Assembly (NCBI GenBank): GCA_900756575.1
Contig: CAAEKQ010000001.1
Coordinates: forward strand, 1-51,543
Length of the DNA: 51,543 nt
Direction: 5' to 3'
Origin: an uncultured Oscillospiraceae bacterium
Lineage (GTDB): Bacteria > Bacillota > Clostridia > Oscillospirales > Oscillospiraceae
The translations under genes and the position numbers were made by a program. Positions 16,499-26,207 of the stretch are shown here, one piece after another. Numbering within the stretch: position 1 is the first letter of the stretch; every line of letters starts with the position of its first letter. The notes beneath the pieces are model-generated. The model had not been told where the DNA came from. It saw only the letters and a program-made list of their open reading frames with translations, and did not search any database.

Positions 16499-17218
16499 AT
16501 GCGTTTGGAAATCATGGGTATTCCCTTTGACAATGTTACCATGGACGAGGCACTGGATGCGGCCATGCGGCTGCTCAGTCAGCCCGGTGCGTCCTATGGG
16601 GTTACGCCCAATTCAGAGATTGTATATGAAACCCTCCACGACGACGCCCTGCGGGAGATGATCTGCCAGGCGGATCTGATTTTGCCCGACGGAGCCGGTG
16701 TGGTGCTGGGAGCCAAAATTCTGGGAACGCCCCTGAAAGAAAAGGTGGCGGGCATTGATTTTGCCCAGAACCTGATGGCAAAGCTGGAGCATACGGACAA
16801 GAGCTTCTATTTCTTTGGCAGCAAGCCCGGTGTGGCCGAGGCAGCGGCGGAGAAGCTCCATGAAAAATATCCCGAGCTGACCATTTGCGGTATGCACGAC
16901 GGCTATTTCCAGGACGAAGGGCCGATTCTTACGGATATCAATGAGAAAAAGCCGGATGTGCTGCTGGTCTGCCTGGGCTCACCCAAGCAGGAGCAGTTTA
17001 TGTGGAATCACCGGAAGGATTTGAACGTGGGCCTGATGCTGGGCCTGGGCGGCAGTCTCGACGGATTCGCGGGCAATGTGAAGCGCGCACCCAAGTGGAT
17101 GATCCGCTGCAATCTGGAGTGGCTGTATCGGCTGATTCAGGAGCCCAGCCGTTTGGGCCGGATGATGCGGCTGCCGAAATTCCTCTGGCAGGTGGTTTTG
17201 CGCCGGATGAAAGGGTGA
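16499..17218 (+). CDS. WecG/TagA/CpsF family glycosyltransferase
   Basis: A 239-residue membrane-peripheral glycosyltransferase of the family that adds N-acetylmannosaminyl residues to lipid-linked sugars in wall teichoic acid or surface polysaccharide synthesis. Family marks are T-P-N-S-E (nucleotide-sugar site), LPDGAGVV with the catalytic Asp, GSKPGVAE, and the late VLLVCLGSPKQEQFM and ApKWM elements. ATG 16499 is chosen from AAGGAG 8 bases upstream. It is the first gene of a closely spaced run; the acceptor lipid is unknown. Confidence 0.87.
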   Translation: MRLEIMGIPFDNVTMDEALDAAMRLLSQPGASYGVTPNSEIVYETLHDDALREMICQADLILPDGAGVVLGAKILGTPLKEKVAGIDFAQNLMAKLEHTDKSFYFFGSKPGVAEAAAEKLHEKYPELTICGMHDGYFQDEGPILTDINEKKPDVLLVCLGSPKQEQFMWNHRKDLNVGLMLGLGGSLDGFAGNVKRAPKWMIRCNLEWLYRLIQEPSRLGRMMRLPKFLWQVVLRRMKG

Positions 17219-17222
17219 TACC

Positions 17223-17885
17223 ATGGGAAAGCTGATTGTGCTGGAGGGAACCGACGGTTCCGGAAAGGCAACCCAGACCGCAGCCCTGCTGGAACGGCTC
17301 CGGCGGGAGGGCGTGGATTGCCGAAAAATCGAATTTCCCCGGTATCAAGAGGAATCCTCGGCGCTGATCCGGGAATATCTCCGGGGCGACTTTGGAGAGA
17401 AGCCCTCGGATGTCAATGCCTTTGCTGCGTCCACGTTTTATGCGGTGGATCGCTACGCCTCCTATCAGCAGGACTGGGGCGGCTATTATCGGCAGGGGGG
17501 ACTGGTGATTGCAGACCGCTACACCACGTCCAATGCTGTCCATCAGGGCAGTAAGCTCCAGGGCAAGGAACGGACGGATTTCTTTGAATGGCTGTTTGAC
17601 TATGAATACCGGCTGCTGGGACTGCCAAAGCCGGATCTGGTGATTTACTTGGATGTGCCGGTGGATCAAACCGAGCAGAATATGCACCGGAGAGAGATTC
17701 AGACCGGCGCCAGCGCAGACATTCACGAGCGGGATGACGGCTATCTCCGGGCCTGCCGAGTAGCAGCCGGAGAGGCGGCGGAGCGGTTTGGCTGGACGAA
17801 GATTGCCTGCACAAAGAATGGGGTCATGCGTTCCATTGACGAAATTCATGAGGATGTTTACCGTGCCGTAAAGGAGGTACTGTGA
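17223..17885 (+). CDS. tmk: thymidylate kinase
   Basis: A 220-residue dTMP kinase making dTDP for DNA synthesis. The P-loop is GTDGSGKATQ at residues 9-18 with the Asp in place of the more usual Glu of GxEGxGK, the DRY-like motif is IADRYTTSN, and the lid region follows VDQTEQNMHRR. It begins 4 bases after the previous stop and its TGA overlaps the ATG of the next gene (TGATG). Confidence 0.92.
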   Translation: MGKLIVLEGTDGSGKATQTAALLERLRREGVDCRKIEFPRYQEESSALIREYLRGDFGEKPSDVNAFAASTFYAVDRYASYQQDWGGYYRQGGLVIADRYTTSNAVHQGSKLQGKERTDFFEWLFDYEYRLLGLPKPDLVIYLDVPVDQTEQNMHRREIQTGASADIHERDDGYLRACRVAAGEAAERFGWTKIACTKNGVMRSIDEIHEDVYRAVKEVL

Positions 17886-18436
17886 TGATCTATTTACTGT
17901 TGGGCGAGGGCTTTGAAGAAGTCGAGGCTGTTGCAACCTGTGATGTACTCCGCCGGGCGAGACTTCCGGTGGAATTGGTGGGCATCGGCGGCAAGCTGAT
18001 TCCCGGCGCCCACGGAATCTCCGTTGCGGCGGACATAACCGTGGAAGAAATGAACCTGAATGAAATGGACATGATCGTACTTCCCGGCGGACTGGGCGGA
18101 GTTGCCTCTATCGAGGGCTGCGATGCGGCCATTGCGGCGGTGGAATATGCCCTCAGCCATGACCGGTATGTGGCGGCCATTTGTGCGGCGCCCACCATCC
18201 TCGGAAAGCGGGGCTGGCTGGACGGACGGCACGCGGTCTGTTATCCCGGCTGTGAGGAAGGCATGGGCAAGGCTATTATGCATCCGGACAAAGAGGCCGT
18301 GGTGGATGGGAAAATCATCACCGGACGGGCCCCCGGCGCAGCCATTGAATTTGGCTTGACGCTGGCCGGTATGCTTCCCGGCGGCGAGTTTGATCCCGAC
18401 ACCGTGGCGCAGTATATGGTCTATGACAGAAAGTAA
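17885..18436 (+). CDS. DJ-1/PfpI family protein
   Basis: A 183-residue member of the DJ-1/YajL group. The conserved acid is in GEGFEEVEAV and the nucleophile Cys is in AAICAAPTIL, followed by the typical KRGWLDGRHAVCYPG segment. Members act as protein or glyoxal deglycases, chaperones or oxidative stress factors; the exact role here is open. ATG 17885 follows GGAGGT. It overlaps tmk by 1 base and the next gene by 14. Confidence 0.87.
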   Translation: MIYLLLGEGFEEVEAVATCDVLRRARLPVELVGIGGKLIPGAHGISVAADITVEEMNLNEMDMIVLPGGLGGVASIEGCDAAIAAVEYALSHDRYVAAICAAPTILGKRGWLDGRHAVCYPGCEEGMGKAIMHPDKEAVVDGKIITGRAPGAAIEFGLTLAGMLPGGEFDPDTVAQYMVYDRK

Positions 18437-18974
18437 GAAGGAATTCCGGCGGCGGGTTCGGGCGTTGCCACGTACGGTGGACGATGGGGCCCTGTGCCGG
18501 TATGTGCTGGAATCGGAATGGTTCCGGCAGGCAATGACCATTATGGCCTATGCAGCGATTCCTCCGGAAGTGGATCTTTCTCCGGTGCTGGAAGCGATTC
18601 TGGCGGCGGGAAAAACGCTGATTATGCCCCGATGCGAGGCAGACGGGATGATGACGGCGCGGCGGATCGACGATCTTGGTCAGCTGACCTCCGGCGCTTA
18701 TGGCATCCCGGAGCCGAATTCCGATGCCCCGGTGGTGTCGGCGGCGGAAATTGATCTGATTTTGGTACCGGGCATGGCCTTTGACGCTTCGGGCCGACGG
18801 CTTGGACGGGGAAAGGGATATTATGACCGCTTTCTTTCGGATTTCCACGGGAAAACCATGGGAATCTGCGGCCAGCTGATGGAAGAAATACCGGTGGAAC
18901 AGCACGATATTACCATGGACGCCGTTGCGGTGGACCGTGGAATCATATTTTGTAGAATGGAGGGCGAGGCATGA
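18423..18974 (+). CDS. 5-formyltetrahydrofolate cyclo-ligase family protein
   Basis: A 183-residue enzyme converting 5-formyl-THF to 5,10-methenyl-THF with ATP. It shows the N-terminal K/R-rich helix with (K)KEFRRRVR, MPRCEADG, and the diagnostic LILVPGMAFDASGRRLGRGKGYYDRFL. ATG 18423 gives the MTESKKEF start; the frame back to 18390 is inside the previous gene. Its stop overlaps the mltG start by 4 bases. Confidence 0.9.
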   Translation: MTESKKEFRRRVRALPRTVDDGALCRYVLESEWFRQAMTIMAYAAIPPEVDLSPVLEAILAAGKTLIMPRCEADGMMTARRIDDLGQLTSGAYGIPEPNSDAPVVSAAEIDLILVPGMAFDASGRRLGRGKGYYDRFLSDFHGKTMGICGQLMEEIPVEQHDITMDAVAVDRGIIFCRMEGEA

Positions 18975-20428
18975 AGAAAAAAGACAATGCGCAGGAGCCC
19001 GAAAAAAAGGACAGCCTTGACTATGCGGAGGAGACGCTCCCCTATGAGGATTCCCAGCCCCAGGAGGATGGGGTGGAATACGATGGGGACGAGTATTACG
19101 ATGACGAATACTATGACGACGAGTATTACGACGAGGATTATGACGGCGACTACGACGAGAATTATGACGATGCTCCGGCGGAAAAGAAGCCCAGAAGTCT
19201 GAAGCATACGATTATCTATATGCTGGTGGTGCTGGGACTTTCGCTGGCGCTGGCAGTTGCCATGTGGTTTGCGGCGGACGATGTTCTGGCGCTGACCAAG
19301 TCGGATAATGTGGTTACCGTAACCATTCAGGACAGCGATACACTGGAGGACGTGGCCCAGAATCTGAAGGATCACGGTCTGGTGCGGTATAAGTTCCTGT
19401 TTATCCTCTACGGTAAGTTCAGCCATGCGGAGGAGAAGTTCAGCGCCGGTACCTTTGAGCTGAACCAGCTCTTTGACTATCATGCGCTGGTGAACGGTCT
19501 GGCATCCTCCAGCGAGGCCCGAAAGACCGTGACCCTGACCTTCCCCGAGGGCTATTCCTGCGATCAGATTTTCTCCATGCTGGCGGATAACGATGTCTGC
19601 ACCCTGGAGGAGCTGGAGGATACGGCGGCGAATTACGAGTTTGACTTTGATTTCCTCCAGGATCTTTCCTATGGCGATCAAAACCGGCTGGAGGGCTACC
19701 TGTTCCCGGACACCTATGATTTCTATGTGGATGATAACCCGGTGCGGGTCATCAACAAGATGCTGGCCAACTTCGACAGCAAGTTCACCGAGACCATGAA
19801 GGCGGACATTGACACGCTCAACGAGTCCATCCGCACCCGCATGGAGAACGAGGGCAGCTTCTCCGATGAAGAAATCGACAACGCTATGATGGACGTTCGG
19901 AAGATCATCACTGTGGCCTCTCTCATTGAGAAGGAAGCCGGCGGCGATCAGGAGCGGAGTCTCATCTCCTCCGTCATCTACAATCGTCTGAATACCCGGG
20001 TACACGAGCTGCTTCAGATCGACGCAACGGTGGAATACGCCCTAGGCGAACATAAGACGGAGCTGACGGCCAACGATCTGGCGGTGGACAACCCCTATAA
20101 CACCTATAAAAATAAGGGCCTGCCCCCCGGACCCATTGCCAACCCCGGTATTGCCAGTATCATGGCGGCCATCCATCCGGACAACACCGACTACTATTTC
20201 TATGCCCTGAACGATACCGGTACCCATACGTTCTTTGAGACGTATATGGATCAGCAGGACTTCCTGAACGGCGTGACCAGTGATTCGGCGGATGACGCAG
20301 CCACGGACGAGAATCAGACGGATGATGAGACGGCGAACAATGACGATGCCACGGATGACGAGGAACCCTACTATCAGGAAACCATTGTGAACGAAGACGG
20401 CGAGGAGGAGACGGTCGATGCCCAATAA
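18971..20428 (+). CDS. mltG: endolytic murein transglycosylase MltG with acidic tails
   Basis: A 485-residue single-pass membrane enzyme that cuts nascent glycan strands, setting their length. The cytoplasmic N-terminus has an extreme Asp/Glu/Tyr repeat (about residues 16-68, DEYYDD units), the membrane helix is about 80-100, and the YceG domain follows. That domain holds the catalytic Glu in ASLIEKEAGG, then LQIDATVEYALG and PYNTYKNKGLPPGPIANPG. The last about 60 residues are again very acidic. Both tails are longer than in model enzymes. Confidence 0.92.
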   Translation: MKKKDNAQEPEKKDSLDYAEETLPYEDSQPQEDGVEYDGDEYYDDEYYDDEYYDEDYDGDYDENYDDAPAEKKPRSLKHTIIYMLVVLGLSLALAVAMWFAADDVLALTKSDNVVTVTIQDSDTLEDVAQNLKDHGLVRYKFLFILYGKFSHAEEKFSAGTFELNQLFDYHALVNGLASSSEARKTVTLTFPEGYSCDQIFSMLADNDVCTLEELEDTAANYEFDFDFLQDLSYGDQNRLEGYLFPDTYDFYVDDNPVRVINKMLANFDSKFTETMKADIDTLNESIRTRMENEGSFSDEEIDNAMMDVRKIITVASLIEKEAGGDQERSLISSVIYNRLNTRVHELLQIDATVEYALGEHKTELTANDLAVDNPYNTYKNKGLPPGPIANPGIASIMAAIHPDNTDYYFYALNDTGTHTFFETYMDQQDFLNGVTSDSADDAATDENQTDDETANNDDATDDEEPYYQETIVNEDGEEETVDAQ

Positions 20429-21647
20429 ACCGGAGCTGCTTTCCCCGGCGGGGGATCCCGAACGGCTGCAAATGGCGGTGCGCTATGGGGCGGATGCGGT
20501 ATATCTGGCAGGAAAATCCTATGGAATGCGCGCAAAATGCGGCAATTTTAGCGACCAGGAGCTCGCTGAGGCAGTGAAGTTTTGCCATGAAAACGGCGTA
20601 AAGGTCTATGTCACGGCCAATGTGCTGGCGCGTACCGGAGAGATTCGACAGATGCCTCCGTTTTTCGAGCTATGCCAGGACATCGGCGTGGATGCCTTTA
20701 TCCTGGGGGATCTGGGTGTGTTCAAGGCGGCGGAACGGTATGCCCCCAAGGTGGAGCGGCACATCAGTACCCAGATGGGAGTGGTGTCGGCCGATACCGC
20801 CCGGGCCTGGTATGACCTGGGGGCAACCCGGGTGGTGCTGGCGCGGGAACTGTCGTTCCCGGAGATTCGGGAGATTCGGGAGAATATCCCCAAGGAACTG
20901 GAGATCGAGGCCTTTGTCCACGGGGCAATGTGTGTAAGCTTTTCCGGCCGGTGCCTGCTGAGCAACTATCTGGCGGGCCGGGATGCCAACCACGGGGCCT
21001 GCGCTCAGCCCTGCCGCTGGAAGTATGCACTGATGGAGGAGCGCCGTCCCGGAGAGTATTTCCCCATCGAGGAGGACGACAACGGCACCTATATTATGAA
21101 TTCCCGGGATCTCAATATGATCGACCACATTCCCGAGCTGATCGAGGCCGGAATCGACTCCTTCAAGATCGAGGGCCGTGCAAAATCCGCCTATTATGCC
21201 GCCTGCGTCACCAATGCCTATCGGCATGGAATTGATGCCGCCGTGGCAGGGCAGCCGCTGGATCCCATCTGGCGGGCCGAGGTGGATAAAATCTCCCATC
21301 GGCACTATTATCAGGGGTTCTATTACGGCCAGCCGGAAAAGGGTCAGTTCTATGATGACGCCCGCTATATCCGTGATTGGGACGTGGCGGCCTATGTGGT
21401 ATCCTGCGACAGCGAAGGAAATGCCGTGCTCACCCAGCGGGGCAGAATCTGGACCGGCGATACCCTGGAGCTGCTGGTGCCCGGTGAGAAGCCCATGGAG
21501 TTTCAGGTGGGGGAGATGCGGAATGCAGAAGGCGAGGTAGTGACCTACTGCCCCCATCCCGAGATGGAGATTCACATGAAGCTGCCCGTGGAGGTGCCCC
21601 CATATTCCATTCTGCGGCGGCAGGTGGATGAGAAAACCGCAAAATGA
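20418..21647 (+). CDS. peptidase U32 family protein
   Basis: A 409-residue protein of the U32 family. It shows the PELLSPAGDPERL start, GADAVYLAGK, the FVHGAMCVSFSGRCLLSNYL signature, and the Cys set CAQPCRW that fits Fe-S or metal binding. Relatives of this length (YrrO/TrhP type) are required for tRNA uridine hydroxylation rather than proteolysis. It overlaps mltG by 11 bases; GAGGAGGAGAC is the ribosome site. Confidence 0.9.
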   Translation: MPNKPELLSPAGDPERLQMAVRYGADAVYLAGKSYGMRAKCGNFSDQELAEAVKFCHENGVKVYVTANVLARTGEIRQMPPFFELCQDIGVDAFILGDLGVFKAAERYAPKVERHISTQMGVVSADTARAWYDLGATRVVLARELSFPEIREIRENIPKELEIEAFVHGAMCVSFSGRCLLSNYLAGRDANHGACAQPCRWKYALMEERRPGEYFPIEEDDNGTYIMNSRDLNMIDHIPELIEAGIDSFKIEGRAKSAYYAACVTNAYRHGIDAAVAGQPLDPIWRAEVDKISHRHYYQGFYYGQPEKGQFYDDARYIRDWDVAAYVVSCDSEGNAVLTQRGRIWTGDTLELLVPGEKPMEFQVGEMRNAEGEVVTYCPHPEMEIHMKLPVEVPPYSILRRQVDEKTAK

Positions 21648-21660
21648 ATATATATACGGC

Positions 21661-21696
21661 GGGGAGCCTGGCCATTCAGGCTTGGCTCCCTGTTTT
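21661..21696 (+). terminator. terminator after the U32 gene
   Basis: GGGGAGCC and GGCTCCCT (21661-21691) enclose an imperfect inner stem, followed by GTTTTATA. Confidence 0.75.
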
Positions 21697-21762
21697 ATAC
21701 AGAAAATGAATGTATACAACAATAATATGCGGGTTTTACGCCGATTCGTGCAAAATGCACCC

Positions 21763-21791
21763 TTGCCTTTTATGCCCGAATCAGGTATGAT
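21763..21791 (+). promoter_or_regulatory. promoter of carAB
   Basis: TTGCCT (21763-21768), 17-base spacer, TATGAT (21786-21791), 56 bases before carA. I see no PyrR-type attenuator in this leader. Confidence 0.65.
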
Positions 21792-21847
21792 ACTAAGAAG
21801 AATTTGCAGACCAGTAGTAAAATGTAAGAGAAAGGCAGCGTGTCCAA

Positions 21848-22933
21848 ATGAAAGCAACTTTGATTTTGGAAAACGGAATGGTCTTCCATGGTACCAGCAT
21901 GGGCGCCACCGCAGATTGCATCTGTGAGATGGTATTTAACACGTCTATGGTTGGCTATCAGGAAATCCTGACCGACCCTTCCTATGCAGGACAGGGCGTA
22001 GTGATGACCTATCCCCTGATTGGCAATTATGGTGTCAATAAAGAAGATGAGGAGTCCAGAAATCCCTGGGCTGCAGCAATGATCGTCCGGCGTCTTAGCC
22101 CCCGTGGAAGCAATTTCCGTAATGAGGGTACGCTGGACGATTATTTGAAGCGCAACCGGATCACCGGCATCTGCGGTGTGGATACCCGGGCCATCACCCG
22201 GCTCCTGCGGGATCAGGGCACCATGAACGGCATGATTACCGTGGAGGAGAATCCCGATGTGGAGGCAAAGCTGAAGCTGATCCGGGCCTATCGGGTACAG
22301 GGCACCGTGGAGAAGACCTCTCGCTCCCAGATGCAGATCTATCCCGGCAGCGGCCCCAGAGTTGCGCTGCTGGATCTGGGAGTGAAAGAAAACATGATTC
22401 GCTGTTTGCAGAAGCGCGGCTGTGAGGTCACGGTATTCCCGGCCCACACCCCCGCAGAGGTCATTCTCGAAGGCAAATTTGACGGCCTGATGCTGTCCAA
22501 CGGTCCCGGCGATCCGGCGGATAATGTGCAGATTATCGAAGAACTCAAGAAGATTTACGCCTCCGATATGGTGGTGTTTGCGGTATGCCTTGGGCATCAG
22601 CTTATGGCTCTGGCTACCGGCGCGACCACCGAGAAGCTGAAATACGGCCATCGCGGCGCCAACCATCCCGTGCGGGATATCGACGAGGGTAGAGTGTACA
22701 TCACATCCCAGAACCACGGCTATGTGGTCAAGGCAGAGAGTGTCAATCCTGAGATTGCCACGGTCAGCCATATCAACGTCAACGACGGCACCGTTGAGGG
22801 CCTGAAGTATAAAAACGGCAGAATCTTTACGGTGCAGTTCCATCCGGAGGCATCCCCCGGACCCAGAGATACCGGATATCTGTTCGATCGTTTTATTGAG
22901 AAGATGGAGGCGAAGAAACATGCCGAAGAATGA
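21848..22933 (+). CDS. carA: carbamoyl phosphate synthase, small subunit
   Basis: A 361-residue glutaminase subunit. It hydrolyses glutamine and passes ammonia to CarB for carbamoyl phosphate, the precursor of pyrimidines and arginine. The class I amidotransferase triad is visible: Cys247 in VVFAVCLGHQL, His332 and Glu334 in QFHPEASPG. The N-terminal CPSase domain ends near residue 150 (GICGVDTRAITRLLR). It overlaps carB by 14 bases. Confidence 0.96.
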   Translation: MKATLILENGMVFHGTSMGATADCICEMVFNTSMVGYQEILTDPSYAGQGVVMTYPLIGNYGVNKEDEESRNPWAAAMIVRRLSPRGSNFRNEGTLDDYLKRNRITGICGVDTRAITRLLRDQGTMNGMITVEENPDVEAKLKLIRAYRVQGTVEKTSRSQMQIYPGSGPRVALLDLGVKENMIRCLQKRGCEVTVFPAHTPAEVILEGKFDGLMLSNGPGDPADNVQIIEELKKIYASDMVVFAVCLGHQLMALATGATTEKLKYGHRGANHPVRDIDEGRVYITSQNHGYVVKAESVNPEIATVSHINVNDGTVEGLKYKNGRIFTVQFHPEASPGPRDTGYLFDRFIEKMEAKKHAEE

Positions 22934-25900
22934 AAGCATTAAGAAGGTACTGGTCCTTGGCTCCGGCCCCATTATCATCGGTCAGGCAGCGGAATTTGAC
23001 TATGCCGGCACTCAGGCCTGCCGCAGTCTGCGGGAGGAGGGCATTGAGGTCGTTCTGGTAAACTCCAACCCTGCCACCATTATGACCGATAAGGACATTG
23101 CCGATCATGTGTATATCGAGCCCCTGAACACGGCTTCCGTCACCCAGATCATTGAAATGGAGCGCCCGGACTCCATCCTGCCCACCCTGGGCGGTCAAAC
23201 CGGCCTGAACCTGGCCATGGCACTGGCAGAGGACGGCACCCTGGAGAAGTACGGCGTCCGCCTGCTGGGCACCAGCGCCGAGTCCATCCGGAAGGCAGAG
23301 GATCGTCAGGGCTTTAAGGACACCATGGAGGCCATTGGTCAGCCCTGTGTTACGTCCAAAGTGGTGGAGAGCGTCGAGAATGCCATGGCGTTTGCCAAGG
23401 AAATCGGCCTGCCCGTGATCGTCCGTCCTGCCTATACCCTGGGCGGCACCGGTGGTGGCATTGCCTACACCATGAAGGATCTTCACGAGATCGCCACCAA
23501 CGGCATTCGCCTCAGCCGCGTGGGCCAGGTGCTGATCGAGCGCTGCATCTCCGGCTGGAAGGAAATCGAGTATGAGGTCATCCGTGACGGCGCTGGCAAT
23601 GTCATCACCGTTTGTAACATGGAGAACATCGACCCCGTGGGTGTTCACACCGGCGACTCCGTGGTGGTTGCGCCCTCACAGACCCTGGCGGATAAGGAGT
23701 ATCAGATGCTCCGTACCGCGGCGCTGGATATCATCTCCGCACTGAAAATCGAGGGCGGCTGTAACGTGCAGTTTGCTTTGAAGCCCGACAGCTTTGAATA
23801 TGCGGTCATCGAGGTCAACCCCCGTGTGTCCCGTTCTTCCGCACTGGCTTCCAAGGCCACCGGCTATCCCATCGCCAAGGTCGCGGCAAAAATCGCCCTG
23901 GGTTATACCCTGGACGAGATCAAGAACAGCGTTACCGGCAAGACCTGCGCCTGCTTCGAGCCTGCTCTTGACTACTGCGTTGTAAAGATCCCCAAGTGGC
24001 CCTTTGATAAGTTCGTCACCGCCAGCCGGAAGCTGGGTACCCAGATGAAGGCCACCGGTGAGGTCATGGCCATTGACAACAGCTTCGAGGGTGCGCTGAT
24101 GAAGGCCGTCCGTTCTCTGGAGCAGCACGTGAACTCCCTCCAGCTTGAGAGCCTGAAAGCACTCTCCGACGAGGAGATCCGCAGCCGCCTGGAGCTGGTA
24201 GACGATCAGCGGCTGTTTGTAATGGTGGAAGCCCTCCGCCGTGGCGTAACTCCCGAGGAAATCAACGCCATTACCAAGGTGGATATCTGGTTCCTGGATC
24301 GGTTCCTGGATATTGTCAACATGGAGCGCCGCATTGTCTCCGAGCCTTTGGACTATGCTCTGCTGCGGAGCGCCAAGGAATACGGCTTTACTGACGCTTA
24401 CATTGGCGAGCTGTGCGGCAAGACCCACTTTGAGATCAAGGCATTGCGGGATGAGCTGAACATCCACGCATCCTTTAAGATGGTAGATACCTGCGCGGCA
24501 GAGTTCGACGCAGCGACCCCCTATTACTATTCCACCTACGATGATGAAAACGAGGCCGAGGGCACCGATGTTCCCAAGAAGGTGCTGGTGCTGGGCTCCG
24601 GCCCCATTCGGATCGGCCAGGGCATTGAGTTCGACTTCTGCTCTGTCCACTCGGTTTGGAGCCTGAAAAAGCTGGGCTGCTATACCATCATCGTCAACAA
24701 TAACCCCGAGACCGTTTCCACGGACTTTGACGTGGCGGACAAGCTGTATTTCGAGCCCCTGACCCCCGAGGATGTGCAGAACATCGTAGAGCTGGAGAAG
24801 CCCTGGGGCGCCGTGGTGCAGTTCGGCGGACAGACTGCCATTAAGCTGACCCAGGATCTTACCAACATGGGCGTTCGCATTCTGGGCACCGATGCCGAGG
24901 GTGTAGACGCCGCAGAGGATCGGGAAAAGTTCGACGAAATTCTGAAAATCACTCATATTGAGAAGGCCGAGGCGGGCACTTGCTTTACTGCCGAGGAGGG
25001 CAAGGAGATTGCCAACCGCATCGGCTACCCCGTATTGGTACGTCCTTCCTACGTGCTGGGCGGCCAGGGCATGCAGATTGCCTATAACGATAAGGACATC
25101 GAAGACTTCATGGCCATCATCAATATGTACTCCCAGGAGCATCCCATCCTGGTAGACAAGTACCTGATGGGCCGGGAGCTGGAGGTGGACGCGGTCTGCG
25201 ACGGCGAGGATATTCTGATCCCCGGTATTATGGAGCACATCGAGCGTGCCGGTATTCACTCCGGTGACTCCATCTCCGTCTATCCGCCCATTAAGATTGA
25301 AAAGCGCCATCAGGAGATCATTGCGGACTACTCCCGTCGGCTGGCAACGGCCCTGCATGTGGTCGGTCTGGTCAACATTCAGTTCGTGATCTACGATGAT
25401 AAGGTCTATGTCATCGAGGTGAACCCCCGTTCTTCCCGTACCATTCCCTATATCACCAAGGTCACCGGCGTACCGATCATCGAGCTGGCTACCCGAGTTA
25501 TGCTGGGCGAGAAGCTCAAGGATCTGGGCTATGGCACCGGTCTGTATCCCGAGGCACCCTATTATGCCGTAAAGATGCCGGTATTCTCCTTCTCCAAGCT
25601 GACGGACGTGGATACCGCACTTGGGCCGGAGATGAAGTCCACCGGCGAGGTGCTGGGCATTGACCAGGACTTCAACCAGGCACTGCTGAAGGCCTTTAAG
25701 GGCGTTGGAATGCAGATTCCCAAGAAGGACAGCAACATTCTGCTGACCGTAAAGGATGCGGACAAGCCGGAAATCCTGCCCATTGCACGCAGCATGGAGG
25801 ATCTGGGGATGCACCTGTACGCTACCTCCGGTACCTATGAGTATCTGAAACAGCATGACGTCACCTGCCAGAAGGTCAACCGGATCTCTGAGGGCAGCCC

Positions 25901-26135
25901 CTCGATTTTGGATATGCTGGAGATCGGCATGTTTGACATGGTCATCAATACACCGGCCAACGACCGGAAGCATAATACCGATGGATTCACCATCCGCCGT
26001 TCCGCAACGGAGCGCTCTATCCCGGTGATCACCGCAGTGGATACCGCCCGGGCCGTGATCCAGGCGAGAGTGATGGGCCGCGCCAATGAGCTCAGGGCCG
26101 TGGACGTGACCAAAATCGGAACCAAACGCGTATAA
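22920..26135 (+). CDS. carB: carbamoyl phosphate synthase, large subunit
   Basis: A 1071-residue subunit with two homologous ATP-grasp halves. The first opens with KKVLVLGSGPIIIGQAAEFD, the second near residue 550 with KKVLVLGSGPIRIGQGIEFD. The first half makes carboxyphosphate and carbamate, and the second makes carbamoyl phosphate. The C-terminal MGS-like allosteric domain begins near residue 930. ATG 22920 is supported by GGAGG and gives the standard MPKNESIKKVL start. Full length, intact. Confidence 0.96.
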   Translation: MPKNESIKKVLVLGSGPIIIGQAAEFDYAGTQACRSLREEGIEVVLVNSNPATIMTDKDIADHVYIEPLNTASVTQIIEMERPDSILPTLGGQTGLNLAMALAEDGTLEKYGVRLLGTSAESIRKAEDRQGFKDTMEAIGQPCVTSKVVESVENAMAFAKEIGLPVIVRPAYTLGGTGGGIAYTMKDLHEIATNGIRLSRVGQVLIERCISGWKEIEYEVIRDGAGNVITVCNMENIDPVGVHTGDSVVVAPSQTLADKEYQMLRTAALDIISALKIEGGCNVQFALKPDSFEYAVIEVNPRVSRSSALASKATGYPIAKVAAKIALGYTLDEIKNSVTGKTCACFEPALDYCVVKIPKWPFDKFVTASRKLGTQMKATGEVMAIDNSFEGALMKAVRSLEQHVNSLQLESLKALSDEEIRSRLELVDDQRLFVMVEALRRGVTPEEINAITKVDIWFLDRFLDIVNMERRIVSEPLDYALLRSAKEYGFTDAYIGELCGKTHFEIKALRDELNIHASFKMVDTCAAEFDAATPYYYSTYDDENEAEGTDVPKKVLVLGSGPIRIGQGIEFDFCSVHSVWSLKKLGCYTIIVNNNPETVSTDFDVADKLYFEPLTPEDVQNIVELEKPWGAVVQFGGQTAIKLTQDLTNMGVRILGTDAEGVDAAEDREKFDEILKITHIEKAEAGTCFTAEEGKEIANRIGYPVLVRPSYVLGGQGMQIAYNDKDIEDFMAIINMYSQEHPILVDKYLMGRELEVDAVCDGEDILIPGIMEHIERAGIHSGDSISVYPPIKIEKRHQEIIADYSRRLATALHVVGLVNIQFVIYDDKVYVIEVNPRSSRTIPYITKVTGVPIIELATRVMLGEKLKDLGYGTGLYPEAPYYAVKMPVFSFSKLTDVDTALGPEMKSTGEVLGIDQDFNQALLKAFKGVGMQIPKKDSNILLTVKDADKPEILPIARSMEDLGMHLYATSGTYEYLKQHDVTCQKVNRISEGSPSILDMLEIGMFDMVINTPANDRKHNTDGFTIRRSATERSIPVITAVDTARAVIQARVMGRANELRAVDVTKIGTKRV

Positions 26136-26146
26136 GAACCCAAAGT

Positions 26147-26178
26147 ATGCGGCATCATTTTGATGCCGCATCGGGTGT
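26147..26178 (+). terminator. hairpin between carB and guaA
   Basis: Perfect 11-base stem ATGCGGCATCA/TGATGCCGCAT (26147-26157 with 26161-26171), TTT loop, weak GGGTGTTTTC tail. It may be a leaky terminator, since no separate guaA promoter is obvious. Confidence 0.6.
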
Positions 26179-26207
26179 TTTCATCAGCCGAAAGGAGAAA
26201 TGACAAT

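Noticed and set aside
19081..19180. DNA repeat in the 5' part of mltG
   Set aside because: The GAcGAgTAtTAcGAT-like repetition is coding for the acidic D/E/Y tail and stays in frame; not a separate element.
21661..21762. PyrR attenuator or other riboswitch before carAB
   Set aside because: Only the upstream gene's terminator is seen; the promoter lies 56 bases before carA with no attenuator hairpin.
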